The notes beneath the pieces were generated by a model. The model made no database searches and was not told the origin of the DNA. It saw only the letters and a program-made list of their open reading frames with translations. The position numbers and the translations under genes are program-made. Shown one piece after another: positions 1 through 7,951 of a stretch of DNA of 64,000 nt. The stretch is from Nocardia sp. XZ_19_385 (GTDB lineage: Bacteria > Actinomycetota > Actinomycetes > Mycobacteriales > Mycobacteriaceae), in assembly GCF_015355755.1 (NCBI RefSeq), contig NZ_JACVEE010000002.1, forward strand, positions 1,054,001 to 1,118,000, written 5' to 3'. Numbering within the stretch: position 1 is the first letter of the stretch; each line of letters starts with the position of its first letter.

Positions 1-843
1 GTCAAGCACTTCTTCATCACCAGCACGCACGACTGGCTGCTGTTCTTCACCAACAAGGGCCGGGTGTACCGGGCCAAGGCCTACGAGCTGCCCGAAGCGA
101 GCCGGACCGCGCGCGGCCAGCACGTGGCGAACCTGCTCGCCTTCCAGCCGGATGAGAAGATCGCCCAGATCATTCGCATCCAGTCCTACGAGGACTCGCC
201 GTACCTGGTGCTCGCCACCAAGAACGGCCTGGTGAAGAAGTCCAAGCTGACCGACTTCGACTCCAACCGCAGCGGCGGCATCGTCGCGGTGAACCTGCGC
301 GACGAGGACGAACTGGTCGGCGCCGCGTTGTGCGCCGCCGAGGACGATCTGCTGCTCGTCTCGGCGCACGGTCAGTCGATTCGCTTCTCCGCCACCGACG
401 AAGCGCTGCGCCCGATGGGCCGCGCCACCTCGGGTGTGCAGGGCATGCGATTCAACACCGACGATGAGCTGTTGTCGCTCAACGTGGTTCGCCCCGAGAC
501 CTATCTGCTGGTCGCGACCTCCGGCGGTTACTCCAAGCGCACCGCGATCGAGGAGTACACCGCACAGGGTCGAGGCGGTAAAGGTGTATTGACTATCCAG
601 TTCGACGCCAAGCGTGGCACTCTGGTCGGTGCGCTCATCGTCGACGACGAGGATGAGTTGTACGCGATCACGTCCGGCGGCGGCGTAATCCGCACGGCGG
701 CGAAGCAGGTGCGTAAGGCTGGACGACAGACCAAGGGCGTGCGATTGATGAACCTCGCGGATGGGGATACGTTGCTTGCTATCGCGCGCAACGCCGACGA
801 GCCCGAACTGCTCGCCGACGATGACAGCACCGGTTCCGAGTAA
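1..843 (+). CDS. gyrA: DNA gyrase subunit A, C-terminal part (5' end outside window)
   Basis: The frame is open from the first base and ends at TAA 841-843, giving 280 codons of the C-terminal DNA-wrapping beta-pinwheel of GyrA. This domain bends DNA around the gyrase A2B2 complex so that ATP-driven strand passage introduces negative supercoils. Repeated blades of the type LVLATKNGLVKKS and LLVATSGGYSKRT are visible. A QGRGGKG motif is encoded at 565-585. It corresponds to the second GyrA box (GyrA-box-1) known from mycobacterial gyrase, while the canonical QRRGGKG box would lie upstream of the window. The tail is acidic (DDDSTGSE). The catalytic tyrosine region is not in this window. The next gene begins 40 bases later on the same strand, as in mycobacteria. 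Confidence 0.97.
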   Translation, partial: VKHFFITSTHDWLLFFTNKGRVYRAKAYELPEASRTARGQHVANLLAFQPDEKIAQIIRIQSYEDSPYLVLATKNGLVKKSKLTDFDSNRSGGIVAVNLRDEDELVGAALCAAEDDLLLVSAHGQSIRFSATDEALRPMGRATSGVQGMRFNTDDELLSLNVVRPETYLLVATSGGYSKRTAIEEYTAQGRGGKGVLTIQFDAKRGTLVGALIVDDEDELYAITSGGGVIRTAAKQVRKAGRQTKGVRLMNLADGDTLLAIARNADEPELLADDDSTGSE

Positions 844-883
844 ATCCACCAGCGGCGGCAACGAACGGATCTAAGGATTCCCA

Positions 884-1843
884 TTGACCACTCCGAATCA
901 GCCGAATGACGAGCGGCAGCACACGAACGGTGTGACCGAACGGATCTCACCGTCCCCGATTCCGCCGCGGCCGATTTCCCGGCCGGTCGCTTCGGCCGAA
1001 GGCGGGCAGTCGAACGAAAATCCGGATCAGCAAAACGAATTCGCGTCCAAGGCGCCGGACCGCAACCCCGGCGCCGAAGGGCGGGAGCAACAGTCCGAGC
1101 CGGTCGAGCAGACCGGCGGCGGCCAATCGCCTTATCAGGAAGGCTGGTCGCAACTTCCACAGCGCGAACCGCAGTCCAACCTGTACCGGCCCGGCCAGGC
1201 GCCGGTCACCGGGCGGCCCGCGGGCGGCCTGAACGGCGGCGTTACCAACGCCCGCACCACCACCGACCTTGCCGCCAAAGCCGCGCGCAAGGAAGCGGCG
1301 ATGGTGAAATCCGTTGGTATCGACGGACCGACGCGCAGCATCGCGCGGCCGGAACTCATCAAGGACATGCCCGATCTGTCCGAGATCCGGCACCCGCTGC
1401 CGCCGCAGGAGGCCTCCTCGGTGCCGCAGTACCACCCGGTGTCGCCCGCGGCGCCGGTCGCGGTCGCCGCGGCGGCCGCCGGTGAACCCCTGCGCGCCAC
1501 CGTCCAGATCCGCCGCATCGACCCTTGGTCGACGCTGAAGATCTCGCTGGTGATCAGCGTGGCCCTGTTCTTCGTGTGGATGCTGGCCGTCGGCCTGCTC
1601 TACATCGTGCTGGAGGGCATGGGCGTCTGGGAGCGGCTCAACAACACCTTCACCGACATGGTGTCCCAGGACAGCGGTTCGGTGGGCCTGATCGACGCGG
1701 GCACGGTCTTCGGCTACGCCGGCGTCATCGGGCTGATCAACGTGGTGCTGTTCACCGCGCTCGGCACGGTCGGCACGTTCATCTACAACCAGTGCTGCGA
1801 CCTCGTCGGCGGTATCCAGGTCACCCTGGCCGACCCCGACTAG
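884..1843 (+). CDS. DUF3566 domain membrane protein following gyrA
   Basis: 319 residues from a TTG start at 884, preceded by a weak purine stretch (AAGGA at 874). About 200 N-terminal residues are low-complexity, rich in Pro, Gln, Asn and Glu, and look disordered and cytoplasmic. The conserved DUF3566 part starts near [10 protein letters not shown], followed by two membrane segments (about residues 217-243 and 280-302) and the end QVTLADPD. The molecular function of the family is not established. Its fixed place directly after gyrA in Mycobacteriales (Rv0007 in M. tuberculosis) supports the identification. A 12 bp GC-rich hairpin follows the stop. The start is uncertain because the N-terminus carries no recognisable domain. 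Confidence 0.88.
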   Translation: MTTPNQPNDERQHTNGVTERISPSPIPPRPISRPVASAEGGQSNENPDQQNEFASKAPDRNPGAEGREQQSEPVEQTGGGQSPYQEGWSQLPQREPQSNLYRPGQAPVTGRPAGGLNGGVTNARTTTDLAAKAARKEAAMVKSVGIDGPTRSIARPELIKDMPDLSEIRHPLPPQEASSVPQYHPVSPAAPVAVAAAAAGEPLRATVQIRRIDPWSTLKISLVISVALFFVWMLAVGLLYIVLEGMGVWERLNNTFTDMVSQDSGSVGLIDAGTVFGYAGVIGLINVVLFTALGTVGTFIYNQCCDLVGGIQVTLADPD

Positions 1844-1856
1844 GAAACGTTCTCCC

Positions 1857-1898
1857 GACGGCCGGTGCCAGCCCACCAAGGGGTCGGCACCGGCCGTT
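1857..1898 (+). terminator. Hairpin after the gyrA-DUF3566 unit
   Basis: Perfect 12 bp inverted repeat (1858-1869 with 1886-1897, ACGGCCGGTGCC and its complement) around a 16-base loop, 14 bases after the DUF3566 stop. There is no U-tract, so it would be an actinobacterial-type I-shaped terminator. Confidence 0.6.
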
Positions 1899-2011
1899 CG
1901 GCATTTCCCGGCACGCCGAGGAATGTTCCCCTGACCAGCCGTTTTGGTTGTACCAGGGGGTGTCGGGTAATCTTTGTCCTCGGCTCGGGTACTACACCGC
2001 AGAGTCGTTAC

Positions 2012-2085
2012 GGGCCTATAGCTCAGGCGGTTAGAGCGCTTCGCTGATAACGAAGAGGTCGGAGGTTCAAGTCCTCCTAGGCCCA
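2012..2085 (+). tRNA. ileT: tRNA-Ile (GAT anticodon)
   Basis: A 7 bp acceptor stem (GGGCCTA with TAGGCCC), D-arm AGCTCAGGCGGTTAGAGC, anticodon stem CTTCG/CGAAG with loop CTGATAA (anticodon GAT), and T-arm GGAGG-TTCAAGT-CCTCC are all present. The discriminator is A2085. CCA is not fully encoded (ACC G follows), so it must be added post-transcriptionally. The position after gyrA is conserved in mycobacteria. Confidence 0.97.
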
Positions 2086-2101
2086 CCGTTCCACTCGAAA
2101 T

Positions 2102-2135
2102 ATGGCTCATGCTCACACAGAGCGTGAGCCATTTC
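2102..2135 (+). terminator. Rho-independent terminator of tRNA-Ile
   Basis: A 13 bp stem (2102-2114 with 2120-2132, one G-U pair), 5-base loop ACACA, then a T-rich tail TTTCTCGTTT. It shares sequence with the terminators behind tRNA-Ala and tRNA-Leu. Confidence 0.8.
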
Positions 2136-2167
2136 TCGTTTCCTCTCCTCCCAGTAGGGTGGGTCTC

Positions 2168-2275
2168 ATGAAACTTCTTCTCACCGTTGGTATTGCGGTC
2201 GTCGTCCTCATCGGAATCAGCAAGCTGCGCAAGCGCGACGACGCTGATCTGTGGCACGAAGTGACCAGCCGCTGA
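2168..2275 (+). CDS. DLW-39 family small membrane protein
   Basis: A 35-residue gene from ATG 2168 to TGA 2275, between tRNA-Ile and tRNA-Ala. A short hydrophobic helix (LLLTVGIAVVVLIGI) is followed by a basic patch (SKLRKRDD) and the signature ADLWHEV. The Asp-Leu-Trp motif and the size (about 39 residues in the family) match the actinobacterial DLW-39 family, which is typically found beside these tRNAs. It is predicted to be a single-pass membrane peptide with the polar tail inside. The function is unknown. An AGGG stretch (2155-2158) lies about 9 bases before the ATG. Confidence 0.8.
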   Translation: MKLLLTVGIAVVVLIGISKLRKRDDADLWHEVTSR

Positions 2276-2356
2276 TCTCTGCCTGATCCGGCAGTTCGCT
2301 CGCCATGGGCTTGTTTGACTCCGCAAACGCTCGACAGGTACCGTTTCGGGCGGTAA

Positions 2357-2429
2357 GGGGCCTTAGCTCAATTGGCAGAGCACTGCCTTTGCAAGGCAGG
2401 GGTTAGGGGTTCGATTCCCCTAGGCTCCA
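2357..2429 (+). tRNA. alaT: tRNA-Ala (TGC anticodon)
   Basis: Acceptor GGGGCCT/AGGCTCC, D-arm AGCTCAATTGGCAGAGC, anticodon stem CTGCC/GGCAG with loop TTTGCAA (anticodon TGC), and T-arm AGGGG-TTCGATT-CCCCT. The discriminator is A2429 and CCA is not fully encoded. It pairs with tRNA-Ile as in mycobacteria. Confidence 0.97.
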
Positions 2430-2438
2430 CTCGATAGG

Positions 2439-2472
2439 TGGCTCGCGCTCATCAAGAGCGTGGGCCATTTTT
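2439..2472 (+). terminator. Rho-independent terminator of tRNA-Ala
   Basis: A 12 bp stem (2439-2450 with 2456-2467, two G-U pairs), loop ATCAA and a run of five T. It ends 3 bases before the stop codon of the convergent hemerythrin gene, so it may serve both strands. Confidence 0.8.
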
Positions 2473-2475
2473 CGT

Positions 2476-2940
2476 TCAGCGGGGGACCTGGCGGCCGTGT
2501 ACCCGTTCCCACGCGTCGATGGCGGTGTCCCACTGCTCGCCGGACAACGTGGTGAGCGACATGGGAAACAATCCGTCCTCTTCCTTCGCGATATGCGGCC
2601 ACAGCGTTGCCAGGGATGCCCGCACCTGGTCGCGTCCCTCAGGGGCGGTCAGATCCGCTGTGGTCAGCGCGAGGGTCATCTCGCGATGCTCCGCCTCCAG
2701 CGCGTCGATGTAGCTCGTGCAGTCGGGGTCGTCGCGCATCACCGCGAACAGGCCCTGTTCCTCACCCGCCCAGTGCGCCCGCAGTTGGCGTTCGATCGCC
2801 ACCAAATCCCTTTGGGCCGAGGCGATATCGCCGTGTTCGAGCGCACGCTCGATCTGGCCCGAGAGGTTGTAGACCGCCTCGTGCTCGGCGATGAACTCCT
2901 TGATCAACGGAATATCGCGACAGCCGCAGTAGTGACACAT
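2476..2940 (-). CDS. Hemerythrin HHE domain protein
   Basis: 154 residues. Two HHE-type repeats carry the expected iron ligands: EH near residue 19 and HWAGEEQGLF (HxxxE) in the first, AEHREM and HIAKEEDGLFP (HxxxE) in the second. The fold should be a four-helix bundle with a non-heme di-iron site that binds O2 or senses redox or NO. The N-terminus MCHYCGCRDIPLI adds three cysteines, which is common in actinobacterial HHE proteins and might bind metal. It is cytoplasmic, with no signal peptide. It ends next to the tRNA-Ala terminator, and a small secreted-protein gene lies 6 bases upstream on the same strand, so the two may be co-transcribed. The physiological ligand is not deducible. Confidence 0.85.
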   Translation of the reverse strand: MCHYCGCRDIPLIKEFIAEHEAVYNLSGQIERALEHGDIASAQRDLVAIERQLRAHWAGEEQGLFAVMRDDPDCTSYIDALEAEHREMTLALTTADLTAPEGRDQVRASLATLWPHIAKEEDGLFPMSLTTLSGEQWDTAIDAWERVHGRQVPR

Positions 2941-2946
2941 GACGGG

Positions 2947-3135
2947 CTACTTCAGACCGGCTGTCTCGAGGTTGTTCAGCACACAGAGCGGGTAGTCGAA
3001 GCCTTTCGCTTTCACGGCGCACGACACCATCAGGTAGGTGGCCTCCTCGACACCGGCGTGGGCGGGCCCGGCGAAGGTCGTGCTCATGGCCAGGACACCG
3101 ATGGTCAGGCCCAGGATTCGGACGGATTTACGCAT
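2947..3135 (-). CDS. Small secreted hypothetical protein
   Basis: 62 residues. The first about 27 form a clear Sec signal peptide (RKSVR, hydrophobic core ILGLTIGVLAMSTTFAG, cleavage near AHA|GV). The mature part is only about 35 residues and holds two cysteines (VSC and LCVL) that could form one disulfide. It resembles the DUF732-like or short exported proteins common in Nocardia and Mycobacterium, but I cannot assign a family. It lies 6 bases upstream of the hemerythrin gene on the same strand. Coding status rests on the well-formed signal peptide. Confidence 0.6.
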   Translation of the reverse strand: MRKSVRILGLTIGVLAMSTTFAGPAHAGVEEATYLMVSCAVKAKGFDYPLCVLNNLETAGLK

Positions 3136-3207
3136 GCTCGACAGCGTGACATGGGGAAACCGCGTGAATCGGCAGTGCTCGCAGTGTGTCGGATGCCCTG
3201 GCGAGGG

Positions 3208-3924
3208 TCAGGGGTTCTCCTCGAGTGGGCCGTGCCGGTCCAGGTGCAGGTAGGTGTAGCAGGTGGTGAGCAGGCAGACCACGGTCGCGGTGATGAGCAT
3301 GGCCCAGCCGGGGACCGCGAGGCTGAGCAGGCCGCCGAAGAACGCGCCGAGGGCGAAGGCGGCGTAGACCAGGAAGTAGCCGAGCCAGTCGGCGTAGTCG
3401 CCGCCGCCGATGTGGCGTTCGATGCCCTGGCCCATCTTCACGATGGTGCCGGTGACGTAGCTGAGCGGGATCGAGACTTCGCCGTCCTTGACGAAGGAGG
3501 TGTTCAGGGCGCCGACGCCGAAGGCGACGAACAGGATCGGGATGAACTCGATCCGGGAGGCGTCGTCGTTGTGGCTGACCAGGTAGAGGTCGGTGAGCGC
3601 GGAGACGGCGAGGCTGACGGTGGTGAGCAGGGTGGGGCCGTGCGGGTGCGCGTGCCAGAAGTGCCGCCGGCACCAGGAGGCGACGATGACACCGGACAGG
3701 AAGGACGCCAGCAGCGCGGCCGCGGCGACAGCCATGTCCCGATCGTCGCTGAAGTGGCCGAGGATGGCGCGCTCGGTGTTGCCGGTCATGAACGTGACGA
3801 AGTAGCCGGCAGTGTGCATGAATGCCGCCGCACCGATCAAACCGGCCAGTGCGGCCAGCACCCAGGAGATGCGGGCTTCGGCGTCGTACAGGGCCCGTTT
3901 GCGCGCCAGATCCGGATGCTTCAC
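3208..3924 (-). CDS. YoaK/DUF1275 family membrane protein
   Basis: 238 residues with about six hydrophobic segments. Family features are visible: AFMHTAGYFVTFMTGNTER near residues 35-53 (the conserved TGN turn after the first helix), FGVGALNTSFVKDGEVSIPLSYVTGTIVKMGQ in the middle (the second TG motif), and a C-terminal pair of helices. DUF1275 proteins are inner-membrane proteins of unknown transport or regulatory function. A separate 72 bp gap leads to the small secreted-protein gene downstream. Upstream, the acyl-CoA dehydrogenase-like gene is divergent, about 160 bases away. Confidence 0.88.
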   Translation of the reverse strand: MKHPDLARKRALYDAEARISWVLAALAGLIGAAAFMHTAGYFVTFMTGNTERAILGHFSDDRDMAVAAAALLASFLSGVIVASWCRRHFWHAHPHGPTLLTTVSLAVSALTDLYLVSHNDDASRIEFIPILFVAFGVGALNTSFVKDGEVSIPLSYVTGTIVKMGQGIERHIGGGDYADWLGYFLVYAAFALGAFFGGLLSLAVPGWAMLITATVVCLLTTCYTYLHLDRHGPLEENP

Positions 3925-4083
3925 AGGTCAGGCTCCTCCAGGGGGCTGGGGACAATGCCCCAGTTTCACCCATGGGAAGCGAGAATCCCGGAGGGAGCGC
4001 CGATGGTTTCCAGCTATTTGCCGCAGCTCACACCGCAGCCGCCTCGGCAAGGTCGTAGGCGGTGCGCGGGATACCGTGCAGGA

Positions 4084-5007
4084 GTGAACGATGTGCTCGA
4101 GTATCTGCTGACCGAACCGATCGCCGAGGCCGCGCCTGCCGATCTCGAACAGGCGTGGGCTCGGCACACCGCGGTCGCGCGGGCGTTCCGCTCTCCGGTG
4201 GACCGCGCGGTCGCGGGCGGATTCGCGGCGGACCGGCTGGGTTTCGCGTTCCTGTCCGGCTATCAGGAAGCCTTGCGGAAGCTGTTGCCGGAGGTGGCGG
4301 GGGCGGACCTGATCGCGGTATCGGCGACCGAGGAGGGCGGGGCGCATCCGTCGGCGATCCGGACCGCGATCGTGCCCGCCGAGGGTGGCTGGGTGGTGCG
4401 CGGTACCAAGACGTTCACGACGATGGGGGAGCACGCGCGGGAGCTGGTGGTGATCGCCGGTACCGGGGAAGTGGTGGATGGCCGGCCTCGGCTGCGCGCG
4501 GCGCTGGTCGCCGCCGGACAGCCCGGGGTGACGGTGACGAACCGGCCGCCGCTGCCGATGGCGCCGGAAATCCCGCACGCGACAGTGGTTTTCGACGACG
4601 CGGCGGCGCGGTTGCTGCCGGGGGATGGGTACGCGGATTTCCTGAAGCCGTTCCGGACGGTCGAGGACGTGCACGTGCTCGCGGCGACGCTGGGGTGGCT
4701 GGTGCGGGTGGGCCGGCAGGCGCGCTGGTCGCCCTCGACGCTGCAGCGTTTGCTCGCGATGGTGGCGATGGTGCGGGGCCTGGATCTGGACGCGCCCGCT
4801 TCCCCCGGCGTGCATATCGCGCTGGGTGGGATCTTCGAGGAGTTCGATCGCCTGCTCGCGGAATCGGATCCGTTGTGGCAGCAGGCCGACGCGGTGACCC
4901 GCGAGCGGTGGGAACGGGATCGTCCGCTGCTGGCGACGGCCGGACGGGTGCGAGCGCAGCGGCTGGCCGCGGCTTGGCGGCGCGTTGGCGTGGCGGAAAT
5001 GGGGTAG
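4084..5007 (+). CDS. Short acyl-CoA dehydrogenase-like protein
   Basis: 307 residues from GTG 4084. The middle part (SATEEGGAHPSAIRTA, then GGWVVRGTKTFTTMGEHA) is typical of the FAD-binding beta domain of acyl-CoA dehydrogenases, which desaturate acyl-CoA esters. It is clearly shorter than the usual 380-400 residues, and I do not see a normal C-terminal helical domain or an obvious catalytic glutamate, so activity is uncertain. An alternative ATG at 4003 has a much better Shine-Dalgarno (GGAGGGAG at 3990-3997) and would add 27 residues of low-complexity sequence. It overlaps no gene. Three hairpins follow the stop. The gene stands alone between DUF1275 and the ABC transporter. Confidence 0.75.
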   Translation: MNDVLEYLLTEPIAEAAPADLEQAWARHTAVARAFRSPVDRAVAGGFAADRLGFAFLSGYQEALRKLLPEVAGADLIAVSATEEGGAHPSAIRTAIVPAEGGWVVRGTKTFTTMGEHARELVVIAGTGEVVDGRPRLRAALVAAGQPGVTVTNRPPLPMAPEIPHATVVFDDAAARLLPGDGYADFLKPFRTVEDVHVLAATLGWLVRVGRQARWSPSTLQRLLAMVAMVRGLDLDAPASPGVHIALGGIFEEFDRLLAESDPLWQQADAVTRERWERDRPLLATAGRVRAQRLAAAWRRVGVAEMG

Positions 5008-5098
5008 AAACCTACCCCGGAAATGGGGAGCGGGCCTCGGCGAAGGGGGGGAGTTAGCCGAGGCCCGCGTAGGGTCGGCCCGGGGGGGAGGGGCCGAC
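5001..5098 (+). terminator. Three consecutive hairpins after the acyl-CoA dehydrogenase-like gene
   Basis: Stem 1 pairs 5001-5007 with 5012-5018 and includes the stop codon. Stem 2 pairs 5031-5041 with 5057-5067 (11 bp, loop containing GGGGGGG). Stem 3 pairs 5074-5081 with 5091-5098 (8 bp, G-rich loop). There is no U-tract. Termination is inferred from position. Confidence 0.5.
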
Positions 5099-5737
5099 GA
5101 GAATGATCCTACGCGATGATTTGCCTTTGTGTGTGCGTGGGGAACGCCACTTTCGTAGATTTTTTGGGGTTGGCTTACCTGGGTATGCCGACGGGTTCGC
5201 CGAGGTGCGGCGGCCGGGTTGACCGGCGCCGGTACGGTATCGGCTGATTGTTTGCCAAAACCGTTGTCTTTCAGGAAATTACCGGTTCGGAACCAGCGTT
5301 CAGCTGGAACTCTGACGGTTTCGGCGAAACATGCAGACCGGTCGCTGCCTGTCGCACAGGGGGATTGGGCCTGGCGTGTTCGTCCGGATTCTGTCGTATT
5401 TGTCGCGTGTCCTCGGGGCCTCGGGCATGTCGACTACCCGAACTTGTCGGACCCCGGTGCGAGGATCGCCACATGATTCGCTCGGAACTCGAGTACCGGC
5501 TCCCGTGGAAACGGGTAGCCGCCTACGCACGACCCACGGGGGTGGCGCGCGCGACGATTGAATCGGCCGCATTCCGTTCCGGTACCCCCGAGCACCGCCC
5601 GGACCGGGATGCGGCCTTCGACGTCTCCGTCGCGACCGGCGCACCCGGCAAAAGGGATGAAATTGTCGGTGCGCAGGGCAATACTGACTCGGGTATCGAT
5701 CGGCCCATTCGCGAAACCTACAAATCTCAGGAGAGTC
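5099..5737. other. Gene-free stretch upstream of the ABC transporter
   Basis: About 640 bases. Open frames here on either strand lack the codon bias of neighbouring genes and resemble no family I know. The 3' end holds the transporter ribosome binding site (AGGAG at 5729-5733). Nothing else was recognised. Confidence 0.5.
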
Positions 5738-6730
5738 ATGCCCGACGCAATAGTCGCTGAGGGTCTGGTCAAGCGTTACGGCCAGTTGGTCGCCCTCGAT
5801 GGACTCGATCTCTCGGTGCCCGAAGGCACCGTCACCGCGTTGCTCGGCCCCAACGGCGCGGGCAAGACCACCACGGTCCGTGTGTTCACCACCCTGCTCA
5901 TCCCGGATGAGGGCAGCGCCACCGTCGCCGGTATCGACGTCCTGCGCAATCCCCAGGCGCTGCGTTCCCGGATCGGGACGTCGGGCCAGTACGCCGCCGT
6001 CGACGAGTACCTGACGGGCTTCGAGAACCTCGAAATGGTCGGCCGGCTCTATCACATGGGCGTGCAGGCCAGTAAGGACCGCGCGCGCGAGCTGCTGGAC
6101 CGGTTCCGGCTCAGCGATGCGGCCGACCGCCCGGTCAAGGGGTATTCCGGCGGTATGCGCCGCCGGCTCGACCTGGCCGGCGCGCTCGTCGCCAATCCGC
6201 CGGTGCTGTTCCTGGACGAGCCCACCACGGGTCTGGATCCGCGCGCCCGGCTCGATCTGTGGGATGTCATCGAAGAGCTGGTGGCGGGCGGCACCACGCT
6301 GCTGCTCACCACCCAGTACATGGACGAGGCCGATCGGCTGGCCGATTCCATCGCGGTGATCGACCACGGCAAGGTGATCGCGCGCGGCACCGCCGACGAG
6401 CTCAAGACACTGGTCGGTGGCGACCGTATCGAACTCACCGTCACCGATCCCGCGAAACTGGGGATCGCCGAGCAGGTGCTGAAGAGCTTGGCGGACGGCG
6501 AGATCCACATCGAGCCTGGGCTGCGCCGGATCACCGTCCCGGTCAGCAACGGATCGCAGGCGCTGGTCGACGCGATCGGGTTGCTGGGGTCCAACGACGT
6601 GCACATCAACGATGTCGGGCTGCGGCGCCCGTCGCTCGACGACGTCTTCCTGACGCTCACCGGGCACGAAGCCGAGGATTACGTCAACGGCACCGGCACC
6701 CAGCTCGAGACCGAAGGGAGCGTCCGATGA
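5738..6730 (+). CDS. ABC transporter ATP-binding protein, DrrA type
   Basis: 330 residues from ATG 5738, chosen because AGGAG lies 4 bases before it and the product then starts with the family-typical MPDAIVAEGLVKRYG. Longer frames add meaningless sequence. Walker A is GPNGAGKTT (about residues 36-44), the ABC signature is YSGGMRRRLDLAGAL, Walker B is VLFLDEPTTGLDPRAR, and the H-loop lies in LLTTQYMDEADRLAD. The C-terminal about 90 residues match the DrrA-family extension. It powers export of drugs, lipids or secondary metabolites together with the permease that follows. The ATGA overlap at 6727-6730 implies translational coupling. The substrate cannot be inferred from this neighbourhood. Confidence 0.93.
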   Translation: MPDAIVAEGLVKRYGQLVALDGLDLSVPEGTVTALLGPNGAGKTTTVRVFTTLLIPDEGSATVAGIDVLRNPQALRSRIGTSGQYAAVDEYLTGFENLEMVGRLYHMGVQASKDRARELLDRFRLSDAADRPVKGYSGGMRRRLDLAGALVANPPVLFLDEPTTGLDPRARLDLWDVIEELVAGGTTLLLTTQYMDEADRLADSIAVIDHGKVIARGTADELKTLVGGDRIELTVTDPAKLGIAEQVLKSLADGEIHIEPGLRRITVPVSNGSQALVDAIGLLGSNDVHINDVGLRRPSLDDVFLTLTGHEAEDYVNGTGTQLETEGSVR

Positions 6731-7602
6731 CCGAGCTCCGTAAAGACGCCGCGTCCGGCACCACCTTCGCCGAGCCGGAGCGGGCCGGGCTGGGCGAGCG
6801 CCTGTCCTATCTCGTCAGTGACAGCCTGACCATCGCCAAGCGCAATGTCATCAAGATCAGGCGCGTGCCCGACGTGCTGATCTTCTCGACCATGTCGCCG
6901 ATCATGTTCGTGCTGCTGTTCGCCTACGTCTTCGGCAACGCGATCAGCGTGCCCGGCATGGAGGGCGGCTACCGCGAATTCCTCATCGCGGGCATCTTCG
7001 CCCAGACCGTGGTGTTCGGCGCCTCGTTCACCGGCGCGGGCCTGGCCGAGGACATGCAGAAGGGCATCATCGACCGGTTCCGGTCGCTGCCGATGGCTCC
7101 GGCCGCGGTGCTGTTCGGCCGCACGATCAGCGATGTCGTGATCAACGTGGTCAGCCTGTTCGTGATGTCGGTGACCGGCTATCTGGTCGGCTGGCGCATC
7201 CGCGGCTCGCTGGTGGACGCCGTGCTGGCCTACATCCTGCTGCTGCTGTTCGCCTACGCGGTGTCCTGGATGATGGCCGTGGTCGGCCTGCTGGTCCGCG
7301 CGCCGGAGGTCTTCAACAACGCCAGCTTCATGGTGATGTTCCCGCTGACCTTCCTGGCCAACACCTTCGTTCCGATGCAGAATCTGCCGACCGTGCTGCG
7401 GGTGTTCGCGGAATGGAATCCCGTCTCGGCCCTGACTCAGGCGGCCCGCGATCTGTTCGGCAACACCAATCCGGCGATGCCGCCGCCGGATGTGTGGTCG
7501 ATGCGGCATCCGGTCGCGACCACGCTGATCTGGGTGGTGGTCATTCTGCTGATCTTCGTGCCGCTGTCGCTGCGTCAGTACAAGCGCACCGTCAGCCGCT
7601 GA
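6727..7602 (+). CDS. ABC transporter permease, DrrB/ABC-2 type
   Basis: 291 residues. A cytoplasmic N-terminus (about 45 residues) is followed by about six membrane helices of the ABC-2 type. Features include MSPIMFVLLFAYVFGNAI (helix 1), the coupling-helix-like DMQKGIIDRFRSLPMAPAAVLFGR, and FPLTFLANTFVPMQNLPTVLR before the last extracellular loop, a hallmark of DrrB permeases. It forms the membrane part of an exporter with the preceding ATPase, whose stop it overlaps by four bases (ATGA). A convergent hairpin at 7608-7637 closes the operon. This is a two-gene half-exporter system with no linked regulator or biosynthetic gene. Confidence 0.93.
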   Translation: MTELRKDAASGTTFAEPERAGLGERLSYLVSDSLTIAKRNVIKIRRVPDVLIFSTMSPIMFVLLFAYVFGNAISVPGMEGGYREFLIAGIFAQTVVFGASFTGAGLAEDMQKGIIDRFRSLPMAPAAVLFGRTISDVVINVVSLFVMSVTGYLVGWRIRGSLVDAVLAYILLLLFAYAVSWMMAVVGLLVRAPEVFNNASFMVMFPLTFLANTFVPMQNLPTVLRVFAEWNPVSALTQAARDLFGNTNPAMPPPDVWSMRHPVATTLIWVVVILLIFVPLSLRQYKRTVSR

Positions 7603-7607
7603 AGGCT

Positions 7608-7637
7608 GCGGCGAGGCCTGAGCCTAGGCCTCGCCGC
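7608..7637. terminator. Bidirectional hairpin between the ABC permease and the convergent small gene
   Basis: Perfect 12 bp stem (7608-7619 with 7626-7637), 6-base loop, starting 6 bases after the permease stop and overlapping the 3' end of the minus-strand gene. It probably terminates both. Confidence 0.6.
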
Positions 7638-7830
7638 GACCGTCGACGCTGACGGGCTGCGGAGAACCATTGCGCGAGTAGCCGATCCGCGGCGGCTCCG
7701 GAGCCACCGCGGGCGGCTGCGGCCGCCGGCTGCGCAGCAACCAGGCGACGGCTCCGGCCAGCGCGACGGCGACCGCGGCAACGAGGCGGTTACGAGAACG
7801 TGCGGATACAAGCTGGCGCCCCAAGGTCAT
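7624..7830 (-). CDS. Single-pass membrane protein in the cwsA position
   Basis: 68 residues from ATG 7830 (an upstream in-frame ATG at 7848 would add six). A basic N-terminus (GRQLVSARSRNR) precedes one membrane helix (LVAAVAVALAGAVAWLL). An RSRRPQPPAVAPEPP juxtamembrane and Pro-rich segment and a polar tail follow. In M. tuberculosis the minus-strand gene immediately before ppiA is cwsA, encoding a cell-division membrane protein whose C-terminus has a helix, Arg-rich stop-transfer and Pro-rich tail. This product looks like that C-terminal part only. Homology is an inference from position and topology, not sequence identity. Confidence 0.55.
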   Translation of the reverse strand: MTLGRQLVSARSRNRLVAAVAVALAGAVAWLLRSRRPQPPAVAPEPPRIGYSRNGSPQPVSVDGRGEA

Positions 7831-7951
7831 TCGACCACTTTGGCACAACCAGCGAGATCCCGCAGTAAGCCCAGGTGGTCCTACTGTGTGATGCGACGCG
7901 TCGGTAACCCACTTCGGGTGCGAGCGGTCCGCCCGCGGCTAGCATGACGAC

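Noticed and set aside
2497..4002. Long plus-strand open frame running into the acyl-CoA dehydrogenase-like gene
   Set aside because: It lies opposite the hemerythrin, small secreted-protein and DUF1275 genes and its translation is low-complexity; high GC keeps the antisense frame open.
5248..5760. Possible 170-residue protein upstream of the ABC transporter
   Set aside because: Codon positions lack the usual third-base G/C preference and it overlaps the transporter start region.
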